A DNA stretch of 64,000 bases, taken from Talpa occidentalis (lineage: Eukaryota; Chordata; Mammalia; Eulipotyphla; Talpidae). This document shows positions 38,401-50,400 of the stretch, piece after piece. The position numbers and the translations under genes were made by a program. Positions within the stretch are counted from its first letter, which is position 1; each line of letters opens with the position of its first letter. The DNA is taken from NCBI RefSeq assembly GCF_014898055.3, contig NW_026555331.1:107815194-107879193 (forward strand), written 5' to 3'. Below the pieces are notes generated by a model. That model ran no database searches, was not told the DNA's origin, and saw only the letters and a program-made list of their open reading frames with translations.

Positions 38401-41400
38401 GATCAGATACTTCCAAATCATATACAGTGTTGTAAACCAAGGTTAACTCAATACAAAAAAAAAAGTCTTCCATGCCTACTTCTCCAGTATCGTCTCTTTT
38501 GTAGATCTGATACGGACAAGTACCATGGAAGCCGTGTGGCTGGTAAACTCTGGGTCTAAAATCACTGCTTATCATAAAGCACCTGCCAGTCAAGAAACAC
38601 CTGTCGTACACACACCTATGTGTGTTGTCAAACATTTTGGGTATGTTTGCTACAGCAGCTCTATGTAATAAGCAACATATCAATTAAGAGAAGCAAAGGT
38701 TCTTTTTGTATGGGAAGTTCACAGGGCAGATGGCACCTGCGATGCATGAGCTTTGAAAGATCTTTAGGTTACATTTCCAGGGAATCTTTTCAGGTAGAAT
38801 CAAGAAAACTTATTTGACTGGGAAGATAACAAAAGCACCCAGCCAAATAAAATGCAGAAACGTACCAGCTTATTTCTCAGGGGAAGAAGTTATAAATATG
38901 AGGTATGAGAAATCTATCATGATTTTGGATTTAAGATAGTATAACAAAGACAACTTTGTCCTTTCCTCTCAGAAATTACCTTCACAAACCAAGAACAATG
39001 AGAAACACAAACACAAATCTAGAAAAAAATCTGTTATCTCAATGCAAAATTACATGATATAGGACTGTCGAATGTTGCATCATGGGGGAGGTAAGATTCC
39101 CAGAGATGAAGATTATGGCTGCAAGTCTCAAAAACTCTTGAAGAAGACAATTCAGAATAGACAGTACATGCAGGTGTGAAGAGCAAGCCTGGGCCCTATT
39201 TAGCCCCAGGTATAGTGAAGAAGGAGGAGCTGAGTAAGGAAACACAGGGGCACGGTGAGAGGGTATGTGAACTGTGAGAGGCCTGACACCTGCTGTCACC
39301 AGTGACTGGGAAGAAGTAAAAGCTAACACGCTCACACTCACATGCACGTGAACACACACACACACTTAATAAAAGCCTCACAACAAACCAAAGGGAATCC
39401 CAGCTTGTTTAGGATATTGCTATTCTGGCTCCTCCTTGGAAGGAACACATTTACAAATAGTTGATTTAAAAATAATATATTTCATTCAAAGATAGTAACT
39501 AATAAAAGGAAGAAAGAGGAGGAGGATGGAGAGAAATAACAGCAGCACACCACCACCAAGAAAAAAAAATGAATGAAAATATACCTCCATTAAAAAAAGG
39601 AAAATAATAAGAAGGAGGGAAAAACCAGATAGGGAACACTCACCCAAAAATGGTGCCACTGAGTGACCAAATATAGTGCCGTGAGTAGAAAGAAATTCCT
39701 GAAATTATTAAGGACTCAGTAAAAACAGGAGCTCAGACCGGAAAAGTAAAGACTGCATGGGCATCAATGCAAAGAATTGTTCCTGATGAAGGCACATCGA
39801 GGGACATGCAGGTCAGGGAAGAAAACAGCAGGCCGTAAACAAACACCATTGATCCAAAATTTAGAGAATTAAAGGAAATATGGAAGAGAAACCAAAGAGA
39901 GGCAATATATGAGTGACAGTTTTTCCTAAATAAATGAACTAAGCAATGGAAAAGGAATAACGTCAATATTTAATCAATGTAATGTGACTCCATAGAGAAA
40001 AAGAACACACCAATCCCAAGAAAAGCTAAAGATTCAAAGGTAAAGAAATAATGCCTACGGCACATAAGCAAAAAATATATCACCTAGACATGGAAATGAT
40101 TCCAGACTGGCATCTGACCTCTCCATAGCAACCTCACAAATAGAAGACATTTGAGAGAAATCCAAATAAGACCTCAACAAAAGAAAGTTTGATTTGAAAA
40201 ATTTCATACCCAAGCAAGCTATGACCCAAACACAACAGCAGCAGAAAAGCCTGTAAGCACTCAAAAATGTGGCTTCATTAGTGCTTCTAAAAGAAAGTAC
40301 TCAAGGAACAGGGTCAGAATGGGGCGTTTGCAATTGTATGGGGGAATATAAAAATAAAATTTATTATTTAAATTAAAAAAAATTAAAAAAAAAAGAAAGT
40401 ACTCAAGGAACAACTCTGGCCAAGCTGTAGCTGCACAGACCAAGCTTTGCCAACGTGACAGCATCGAGTAGAATCAGGACATGAAGATCGGAAGACTCTA
40501 GCTTTTGCCAGATTTTTCTTTCCGAGCCTACTGTTTCAGGTATGATTTTTGTAAAGCACATGTAGCACGTGAAATAGCATGTTCATTTAGAAAATCAGGT
40601 CACTTTAGAAATAATATAGTCAACAAAGAGTAGCAAGGAGTTATGAAAGAAAAACGGGGAAAGGTATTGTAAGGTATTGAATGAATACTTGCATCCTTAT
40701 CTATTGTGGAATCAGTCCATACCTTTCCCTATTTTTACAAAAATCATACCTGAAAGACTAATTATAATAAAGTAAAAATCAAAATCAACAAGCAACTATT
40801 AACCAGAAACACACTGTGGGGGGAGGGAAGGAGGGATTAGGGTCAAAATAAGGGGGTGGGAATTGTATGGGGAATATAACCAGATGAAAATGCATACCTT
40901 GTGCAAAAATGAAAAATGATGTAAAAATATATAAAATAAAAAATAAATAAAATAAAATATAAATGAATAGATATATAGAGATATAAAGAAATAGAGCTAT
41001 ATTTAAAGAATAAAGGTACAGACCACAAAAAAATTAAGCAAGTTGATAAAACCACCTAAAATCAGGTGTTGCATAAAAGTGAGAGGAAGCAGAAGTTTGC
41101 TAATTTTTATGGTGTGGAAGCAATAAATATTGTCTAAATAAATAGAAGATAGAAAGTTTTCACTATTGTGTTAGCTACTAGAATAACTAGAGATATCATA
41201 CAAAACTTCCAAAACATCAGAAAAACAAATACATAACTAACATAACAAAGCAGATGGTACAGACAATACAGTGAACTATTTATAAAGAAGCCATAAAAAA
41301 CCAGAGAGCATAATATAGAATATGATGATACCTAAGATCAAACATTCCTGTCATTTCAATGGATGTTACTATATGGCTGATTTAAATAATGAAATAATCT

Positions 41401-44400
41401 TATATTGGCTCATTAAAAAAAAAAAACTCAGTTATATGCAGTGTTTAAAAGACACACCCAATCTAAAGTAAATCTAAGGTTAAAAGTAAAAAGTTGAGCA
41501 AAGATAACAGTCATCATCTTAAAATGAGGAGAATTTGAATTCTAGGGAAACGCATTAAAAAGAAGAAGCAGGTTTTATTCTGAAAAAGGGCACAATAAAA
41601 TTTGAAGTTCTAACAGGAATACAAAGAACCAAATAACATAGAATCAACATTCCAGAAGCAAAAATTACCCTGCATAGAAAAAGAATAGAAATATGTACCA
41701 GTTCCTGACAGATCAAATATTTTTAAATGATATAAAATGCCTAACTTACAAAAAGGCAGATGTACCTGGTGTTCTCTGAATTCTGTATCTTCCAAGTAGA
41801 AAATAAATCTGCTTTTTAAGAGCCATGCACATTCACAAAAGGTAATTATACAGTAGGTGACAAATTTCACAATAAACTCCAAACAATGAAAAAAATCTTT
41901 GATCAAATTTCAATAAGCCATGAAATAATTATGAAACTAGAAAGAAAGTAGATAGTTTCTTCTACCTCTATCTGAAGGAACTCTTAGGTAAAAGAGATAT
42001 CAAACCAAAAATCACAGAACATTTAAAAAAATTCATTATCAGAGTGTATAAGATTGATGATGAGAAAAAGATAAACTCCTAGCCTTACATTTTGTACTAT
42101 TAAACAGACAGACAGAATGAAAATAAGTAAATGTTCGAGTTAGGGAGTTAGCACAAGGACAGAGTTAACTCAAGTAGAAGAAATGAATTAATAAAAATAA
42201 AAACACCAACTAAGGCATTATAAAATAAAAAAGAAATAATAAATGAGTCAAATGATTAGCTAATTTTATAGTAAAGAAAGGGAGAAACACTCATACATGA
42301 AATTTTTAAAAAATGGTGAAATAGCCCGTTACACAGAGAAAAATTAAAAGGGTTATAAGAGAGAGTTGCAAAATTTAAAAATATGCAGCAATACAAAGAA
42401 AATGAACCTCAAGATTTTTACCAGATATATTTACCAAGGAGATAAATTTATATTTCTTTAAAGTCAGTATTTCATTGACAAGCACCTTGAGACAGTCACT
42501 TGAATTTTGTAAAATAAGGCTATAAAACCAAAGATACAACATTCTTTTAGCAAAGTATGGAAGGTTGTATTCATCGGCACTGGTACCATTCCCTCATTTT
42601 GAAATATAACCTAACTTCTCATTGAGATTTCCCACTGGAATTGTTCAATCTAAAATCTATAGTTAAGTACTAAGGCAATATTTCTCCTACACAGGTTACT
42701 TACAATGGCTTATAGTCTCTGGGTTAAAAAATAAGTCAATAAAAATAATTTACTGAACCATAATTACTAGAAAATAGTTTTAGTCCAGTGAGCTAACATT
42801 CTATTCCCAGCAGACAAGAAAGTCAATATGGTCATTTTCACATATCCTCTAGCATATTTTCATTCAATTCAAGCATATGTGTATGCACACAAGATTTCCT
42901 TTATTGGAAAAAATATACTCAACATAGATACACTAGTTAAGATCTACCTTTTGCTACAGATTAAACACTCCTAACTATATGGGGTATGATATACCTCAAA
43001 AGCAGAATCAAAGAAAGCATATGATAAAGGGAGTGGGTATTTGGAAAATGGCTCAAAAAAGCCCTCAATGAGGGATGAATTGGCAGTGTCATACTTGTAT
43101 ACAGAACCAGGACTCACCTGTACAGCTCTAGTTCCTCCTGTGCTATTGGGATCCATTTGAAAATTTCCAAGAGTTGTAGTTTACAACTGAGGCCAAGAGT
43201 TGACGTTACAATATGAAATATACATGTATGTTGAATGAGGAACCTGCTGGTGTGTTCATATATACCTTTTAAAGGTGTGTGTGTGTGTGTGTGGTATTGA
43301 TGTACACCCATGGACAGAATGAAGGAAACACGGAACATGCAATGCTTGGAAGGATACACCCAGTGACAGATGTTAACTAGAATTATTGTGATCAATTTGC
43401 AGTATATATAAATATCAAACCAGTATACGGTACACCTAGAGCTAATATGTTATGTGCCAATTATGCCGCAATAAAAAATGTGATACCTTGAGTTAAAAAA
43501 AAAAACACATCTGGTCCAACCTTCTGAATCCCTCCCATTCCTATTTCCCGCCCCCCAAAAAATTAATATTAAAAAAAGAAAAAAATGTAAAATGTTAAAA
43601 AAATAAAATAAAATATCTGATAATAAGTTAATGTTATGCAAAAAAAAAAAAACAGCAAATCAGAGATAGACCACTGGGAACTAGAGGAGTTATCTGATGA
43701 GTCCCAGGCCACAAAGCAGTTAGAATTAAAATTCCAATAAAGGGTGTTCTGGCCTTTGTTTAATATGCTTTTAACTCTAGTCCAACTTCATTACCAGATA
43801 ATGTAGACAGCTTCAGAAGAAGAAAGACTCAAATACCTTCCACAATTTCTCCACTCAAACTAGAATCACAGGAATGAGAGTCATCATACAAGAGTAACTT
43901 GCTTCCAAAAATCTGAGTCATCTTTGAAAGAGTCTACCTTTTGTTAATTTAGATGACAAAGTTGAGCTGGTTAAAATCATGTTTTATGGAATCTCAGGTA
44001 TCTCTGAATCCATTATATGAACTTCCCTTCTTAAATTAACAATAATTAACTGAACTAACTTGAATCAACTATAATTAACATGATCATTCTTTTAACCTCA
44101 GGACCCCCAAGTCTGGAAGCAGATGTCTTAATGGCAGCTCTTTCTGAGATGAGGTTAGCACACATGCCTGAATTTAAGAAGAGTCTTGGTGCTATATACT
44201 CATTTTTCTTTCTATGTTTACAATGTGTACTCATAAAGACTCTGGCTATTCATATAGAAAACACAATCCTGGGTCTTAGGAGCTGTCAATTATAACTGGA
44301 AGAGTAGCTTCAGTAATTTCTTGACCCCCAAATTACCATGTCTGGCTTAGGAATTTGACATCATGTACGTGTGTGCTAGAAGCAACCCACTCAGTTATAA

Positions 44401-47400
44401 TAGACAGGAGTTAAAGATTAACATTTTAATCCCTTTGGCAACATCCAGGGGACCATCAGTTGCTTCACCCATTAGAATAAAAAAGTAAAAGCACTACTGA
44501 GGTGACTTTTTCTTTCCTTTCATTACAGATGACTGGATAAACAAATTATGGGATATGTATATCCAATGGAATACTACTCAATGATTTAAAAAGATGAAAT
44601 AGTGCCTTTTAGGACAGCATGAATGGATCTTGAGGTGATTATACAAAGTGAAATAAATCAGAAAGTGAAAGACAATTACCAGATGGTTTCATTCATATGT
44701 GGAATATAAATAACCAAAGAAAACAAACTAGCAAAACAATACGTATAATTCTTAGGCACTTTGCAAAATATACTGGTTACCGGAGGGGATAGAAAGTGGG
44801 GGTGGAGGGATAAGGGAGGTATGGGCAGGGATGCAAATCGAATGCAGCAATATATTAAGAGAATCATCCCCCATGACCAAATGGGACATATCCCAGGGAT
44901 ACAAAGTGGGTTCAACATATGCAAATCAATCATATCATTTCCAACAAGAAGATTAAAGTCACATAGCCATTTTAATAGCTATGGAAAAAGAATTTGATAG
45001 ATTTAACACCCATTTATCATAGAAACTCTCACACAGGAATAAAATGAACATTGTCTCAACATAATAAAGGCCATATATGGCAAATCCAAAGCCAGCATCA
45101 TATTCAGTAGTGGAAAACTGAAAGCATTTCCCCTAATATTAGGAAGAAGACCAGGGTATTCACTTTCACCACTACTGTTCAGATGACATTTTGACAAAAG
45201 ATTGCTGCTTAGAATTTTGCTTTCTAAACAGAAATTCTTAGGCTAGAGACACCATACTTTTCTGAGAAGCAGAATTTAAGGAAGATTCAAACATCACATC
45301 ATCAGGAGGTAAAACCAAAACCAATAACCCGCAAATCTTCCTTCCCCAAAGAAAATTCCTGTAATCTCTATAGTCCTTATTTTAGCATTGTTAAAATATA
45401 AAGTCCATAAAATAACTACAGATGATAGCCCTGGGGGGTAGCACACCCACAAGGTACCTGTCTGAAGAACTCCTCCAGGAGAGACATTGTCCAGCGATGA
45501 TGGAGATCCCATGCTTTTGCTGGATGGCTAATATCTGCCGTGTGCAGCATCAGAGATAAGGCTTTTGGTTTTTCAATCCTAAAACCCAAAGGACCAAACA
45601 CAATGACAAAGTGATCAAAACCTCCATAGAGTTGGAAAAATTCATTAAATTTAATCCCTTCTATTCTCCCATCTTAAACCCTGAGTTGGCACAAAGCATC
45701 ATTCCATCCTACAAATGGGGTATTCATCAGCTTCATCTCCATGTTTATTGAGAGGCACCTCAGAATCAAAACTATTTCTGGAATGACTGCATGATTCCAA
45801 AAGACAAGAATCCAAGCGTCACTCACTGATTTTTATTTGTTGCTTCTGCATCAAGTGGATCTTTGATAAATTCCTTTTTCCAAAGGGAAGCATTTTAAAG
45901 TCTAATTAGGATAGATTGTTACTGGCTTTACTATTTATTGCCATCCTGAGAAGAACAGGATATGAGATGTTCAATTTGCCTATCACCCCTCTAATTACCC
46001 CCCACTTTATGAGACCAGTCAAAGTTCCATTGAAGGAGGTATGTCTTTAAGATGCAATCATGTGGACAGCCATTCCCAACAGCTAAACAACAGAGGATGT
46101 CACAAGAGCACTCACGCTTCTGGCTGCTGCAGGGCAGTCTTCATTGCTTTGATTTGTTGGAAATGACAGGACATATCCGTGGCCATCACCATCTCAATTA
46201 CCAAAGTCCGAAATTCCCTTTTAAAGACATGGGGTTGGCGTGGGGCAGGGGAAGAAGAGGAATTTAAAAAATGGAAAGTAAATATTTTTTTCCATTTCTA
46301 ATCAAAATCAGTTAATTACTTGTGACATTTCTAATCTAATGGGATCCTTTTAGGTAGGCATTTTTATGAGGAATAAAAGTTAAGGGTTAAAGAAATCATT
46401 TATTACAAATATAGTATGTGGAATGCACACATCATTTGGGAAATTAACTCACAGGAAAAATTCCAAATAGTACAGAGAGCTCCCATACATTCCCTCTTCC
46501 CAGCACAGGTTCCCTGATTAGGACCAGTATTATAGGACCAGCATTATTTAACATCTTGCAGCATTTGTTGCAATTGATAAGCTAACATTGGTACATCGTG
46601 TACATTGGTACTGCCAACAGGAATACAGAGAAAAACGACTAGGATTGTGTCCTAGTGTGAGCCTTGTTTTTTTGTGTGAGCTGTGAACTGATGTGTTCTG
46701 GTCTGCTCTGGTACCTTGCATTTAGATATTCCGATACTAGCCTCGCTAACCCTCAAGTAGACTGCAAAGATCAAAGAAGCTATGATCATACAAAAGTGAG
46801 AATAAAAAATACCTAACTACTTTTTCTTTAACAGAACTAGAATTAAATAGAAATAGAAAAGCCTTACCAAAAATATTGATAATTGAAGTGACATATCTAT
46901 GGTTTGAAAAAATGGTAAGAGGCAACGAAGCACGTTTTTGAAGCACTTGATTAGATTTTCTTGAGACCAGGAATATACATCTAAATAAGACCTCACACAA
47001 ATCCTTCCAAACCCTGATACGTCTGAATATTCATGAAGCCTTTCTTGCCATATTCAAATATTTCATTACATTTTTACAACCATTTTAATTGGATAGAGGA
47101 CTCCTTTTTTATCCAGAAGACATGCATTGATTAACTGAAATGCTCTGTATTTTTTAGATTCTGGCTGAATCTAGCATTTTTCCAATAATATTCAAGCCAA
47201 ATACTCTCCTATCTTTTAATAAACTGGAGCTGCATAGAAACTAGTGGCAAACTCTTACTGGAAATCAGTTTTACGTTTATGGCTCAGTATGGCTGCTTTC
47301 TCTGCATTCCTTGCAGAATAGCTGTCATACAGATCCTCTATAAACTGCAGATCATTTAATTTAAATACAAATACTATTTCCATCAAAGTAGATTCAGAAC

Positions 47401-50400
47401 TTTGTAAAGACTTACATGATTTTGCCTAAAAGCTTTGAAACACCTTCATCTATATTTATAGCAAGAATGATTTGCAGGCTTGCTGTGTGTGCCACAAAGT
47501 GTGTTAAGCATCCTAAATAGATTATATTACTTAAGCTAGCCCTCACCAAGTCACAGGGCAAATAATAATTCTCTTCTAGAAATCAAATATTTAAGAAGTG
47601 TAAAGAGTTGATTAACTTCCTAAACATCATATCAATAGTAACTTTGTCATATTCAAAGTCAGGTGTTTCTATATTTAGACACACAGTGTCATACAGGCAA
47701 CAGAACTAGGTATCTAATGTTACTTTTACATGTCAAAATACTTTTCTTAGCAAAATTTTTGAATACTTGTGTCCAAAAAAAGAGACACAGAGTGTTTGGG
47801 AACTGGGGGAGAGAAAAAGAGAGAATAATATAAATTTCAAACAGGGTATTATTTCTTCCAAAGCAGCACACTTCATCTCACAGTTCTTTCCTGGCCTCCA
47901 AATATCTCTCCTGTCTCATCCTTACCTCCAGTCATCCTTTGAGAGGTTGATCAAAATATTCATTTCCTCATCTTCTTGCAGAAGGCGATAAGCTGCACTT
48001 AAGTGGTGATTTTCTAATACAGACCTATCGTTGTACAGAATAGCTGGATCAGACCTGAAGAGACAGCCAAGCAAAGAAATTTAGGATGTACAATGCTCGA
48101 GGTTGTCCAATGCACCATCTGTTTTTCCTATATTTAGCAATTATTTTTTGCCCCCATGCAAATTATATCAAGCAAAAAGTTCTAACACTACAAATTACCA
48201 ATAGATATGTAGAATGTTTTGTTAATATGTGGATGTGATGTCCAACTCTTCAAAAACTGTTCCATAACCAGATCTGAATCATCTGTCCTAGTGGCAACAG
48301 TGAGTTTTAAAAATGCAGGTCAAGTCAATTTTCTTATATTTTCTGGAATGATTTTATTTTTTTTTTTATTTTTATTCTATTCAGCAAGAGAATTTATTTG
48401 TTTTAGTTGCAACTCTCTGAACACAGAACACCCTGTGGCTACAGTTCTAAGTTCCTTTGGTAGTTGTTTGATATTAAAATTTTGCCCAGCAGAAGTCACA
48501 AGTGGACAGTTAAAAGTAAAGAATGTAAGAACCACACAATTGTTAGTCACTCTCTCCAAAGCTACTCCACAGCTGAATGGCACTATACACAAAGCTGTGT
48601 GATATTTCAACATCTTTAATTTAAAGAAATATTAAATTACTAGAGCTTATTTGTTTCTCATCAAGAAAGCTGGGTTCCAGAGGTGTGAATGACTTCTCAG
48701 AGTCCTACAGCGGAGAAAGGTCAGGGTTGGGATAAAGGTGAGGTCTTCTGAGAGTTGGATCCGTCTCCCCAAAATAATTTCCACCTGTCATTAGCGAAAC
48801 TTTGGGATATATGCAGCATATCTTTCAAGTGTTAGGTGTAACATTGTGTCCCTCAAAGAGAAGAGGTTACAGACTTAGCTTTCTGAACAGGGATAACAAG
48901 GGCTGACATGCTTTGGATAAAGCTCTGTTGAAGAAGGCCAATGTTTAAAATACCTTCCCAACCCAGTTTAACTAAACTCACTGGAATTTTTCTTACTCCA
49001 ATGGACTTGACACCAAACATGCACATCCTGGCTGAAAGAGCTGATCTTCTACCTGTCAAGTAAGTAAGGTACCCACTGATGTGTATTTTGTGACATCCAG
49101 TTATTTTCTAATTCCTGAAATTAAGCCATTTCCCTCTGAGTTGTGACTAGTTCTGCTACTGTCTCCAGTCAAGATCCACATATAACTGCTCCTTCAGCCA
49201 CCTATCTTCCTGCAGGGCTAGTCACCACAGCCTCTGTCCTCAGAGCAAGGGCTCTACCTGCAGACAGCCAATAAACACGGCTGCTCCGTGGAACTCTCTG
49301 GATTTAAAAATCTTACAACACGACTACAAAAGACTGTTTGGCAGCAGCTGAGACTGTGAGGAGGCAGGAGGTAGAAAATGAAGCAAGGGGCTTAAGTCCT
49401 TTTGTCCTCCATTCTATTGAAATTCTCTTCTGCACAGAGATCAGATAATATTGTCTTCTTTTGTGTACCCCATAATTAAGTGTTGGGTTCATTATATACA
49501 TACAGATTGATTTAAAGAACACAAATCTATCTGGAGAGTGCACCTGTTTTTCAAGAGAAATTGGTATTTATTTGGTATTAAACTCTCACCCCTCCCTGCT
49601 ATATTCTTTGTCTTGTTGCCTCTCTCCAAATTCTAGCTTCTTTTGATTTCTATGCCAGGGCCCAATGAAAGCCAGTCAGGGTCTTCAGTTCCATATCATT
49701 GTGTTGAGAGAAGGTAAGTTTTTAGAGGATAAGGAAGGGGCACAGCGGGTTTAATACTAAATGGAAAGGACAGCTGGCTGGTATTCTTGCCTAGAATTCT
49801 GTGCTGGAGGAATAATGAGAATAAATTTGCAATTTGGTAAGAGAAAAACACCAGAATTAATTAGTGAGTGCCCCCCTGAGATTTGTGCCCACTGAGAGGG
49901 CATGCAGGTTGCCTTTGGGGAAGTTGCCTATGTGGGACTACCTGGCTCCCCAAATCCTGTGTCAGGGGGCACTGCAAGCACTGAACAGAAGAGATGAAAT
50001 CAGGGAGGATGAGGAGATTATCACCAGGACCCCAGAGATCAGAGGGTAAGAAGCTTCAATTATTTTCCATGTCAATGGAAGCTCCATGCTTGTTTGTCCT
50101 GATTTAGCTTACATGGCATCTCAGCCTTTATGGAAACTGTTTCACATCCTTTCAGAAACAGATAGAGTAGGCATTGTTCATATGTAAATCAACAAATTTC
50201 TGCATTAGAATGCAGAAAAAGAGGATATCTAGGCTAGATGTGAATAAAATGTGAAAATTAGGCAGATAGCCTCTTAAACTCTAGTACTTGATCAAAGCTG
50301 ACCCACTGATCTCTTGTTTGAAGTTTTATTTTTCTAGAATGTACAATAGAGCAACCATGTGCAAATAAGAAGGTGACAAGCACCTTCCTGAGTTCTAAAA

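Larger units (their letters stand above)
35879..45457 (-). other. PDE1C: PDE1C intron W6-W7
   Basis: The largest intron in the window (9.6 kb, GT-AG). It contains a MIR at 36670, L1 3' ends at 38310, 40311, 40756 and 43375, A-rich probable ancient L1 at 39560-40280 and 41380-42430, two adjoining L1 fragments at 44528-45188, and GT microsatellites. There is no SINE of the young family. Nothing is recognised in 35900-36660, 36850-38300, 38470-39550, 42440-43270 and 43500-44520. Confidence 0.9.
46218..47925 (-). other. PDE1C: PDE1C intron W4-W5
   Basis: A 1.7 kb GT-AG intron with a possible L1 3' UTR fragment at 46445-46610 and a MIR at 47480-47650. The interval 46640-47470 shows nothing recognisable. 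Confidence 0.9.

Noticed and set aside
38249..38683. A 144-residue minus-strand open frame
   Set aside because: It overlaps an L1 3' UTR fragment, has no recognisable domain or codon bias, and does not join PDE1C by phase or splice sites.
49864..50049. A plus-strand frame ending in GGGTAAG, resembling an exon with a donor site
   Set aside because: It is antisense to PDE1C, has no acceptor I would trust, and encodes no recognisable protein.
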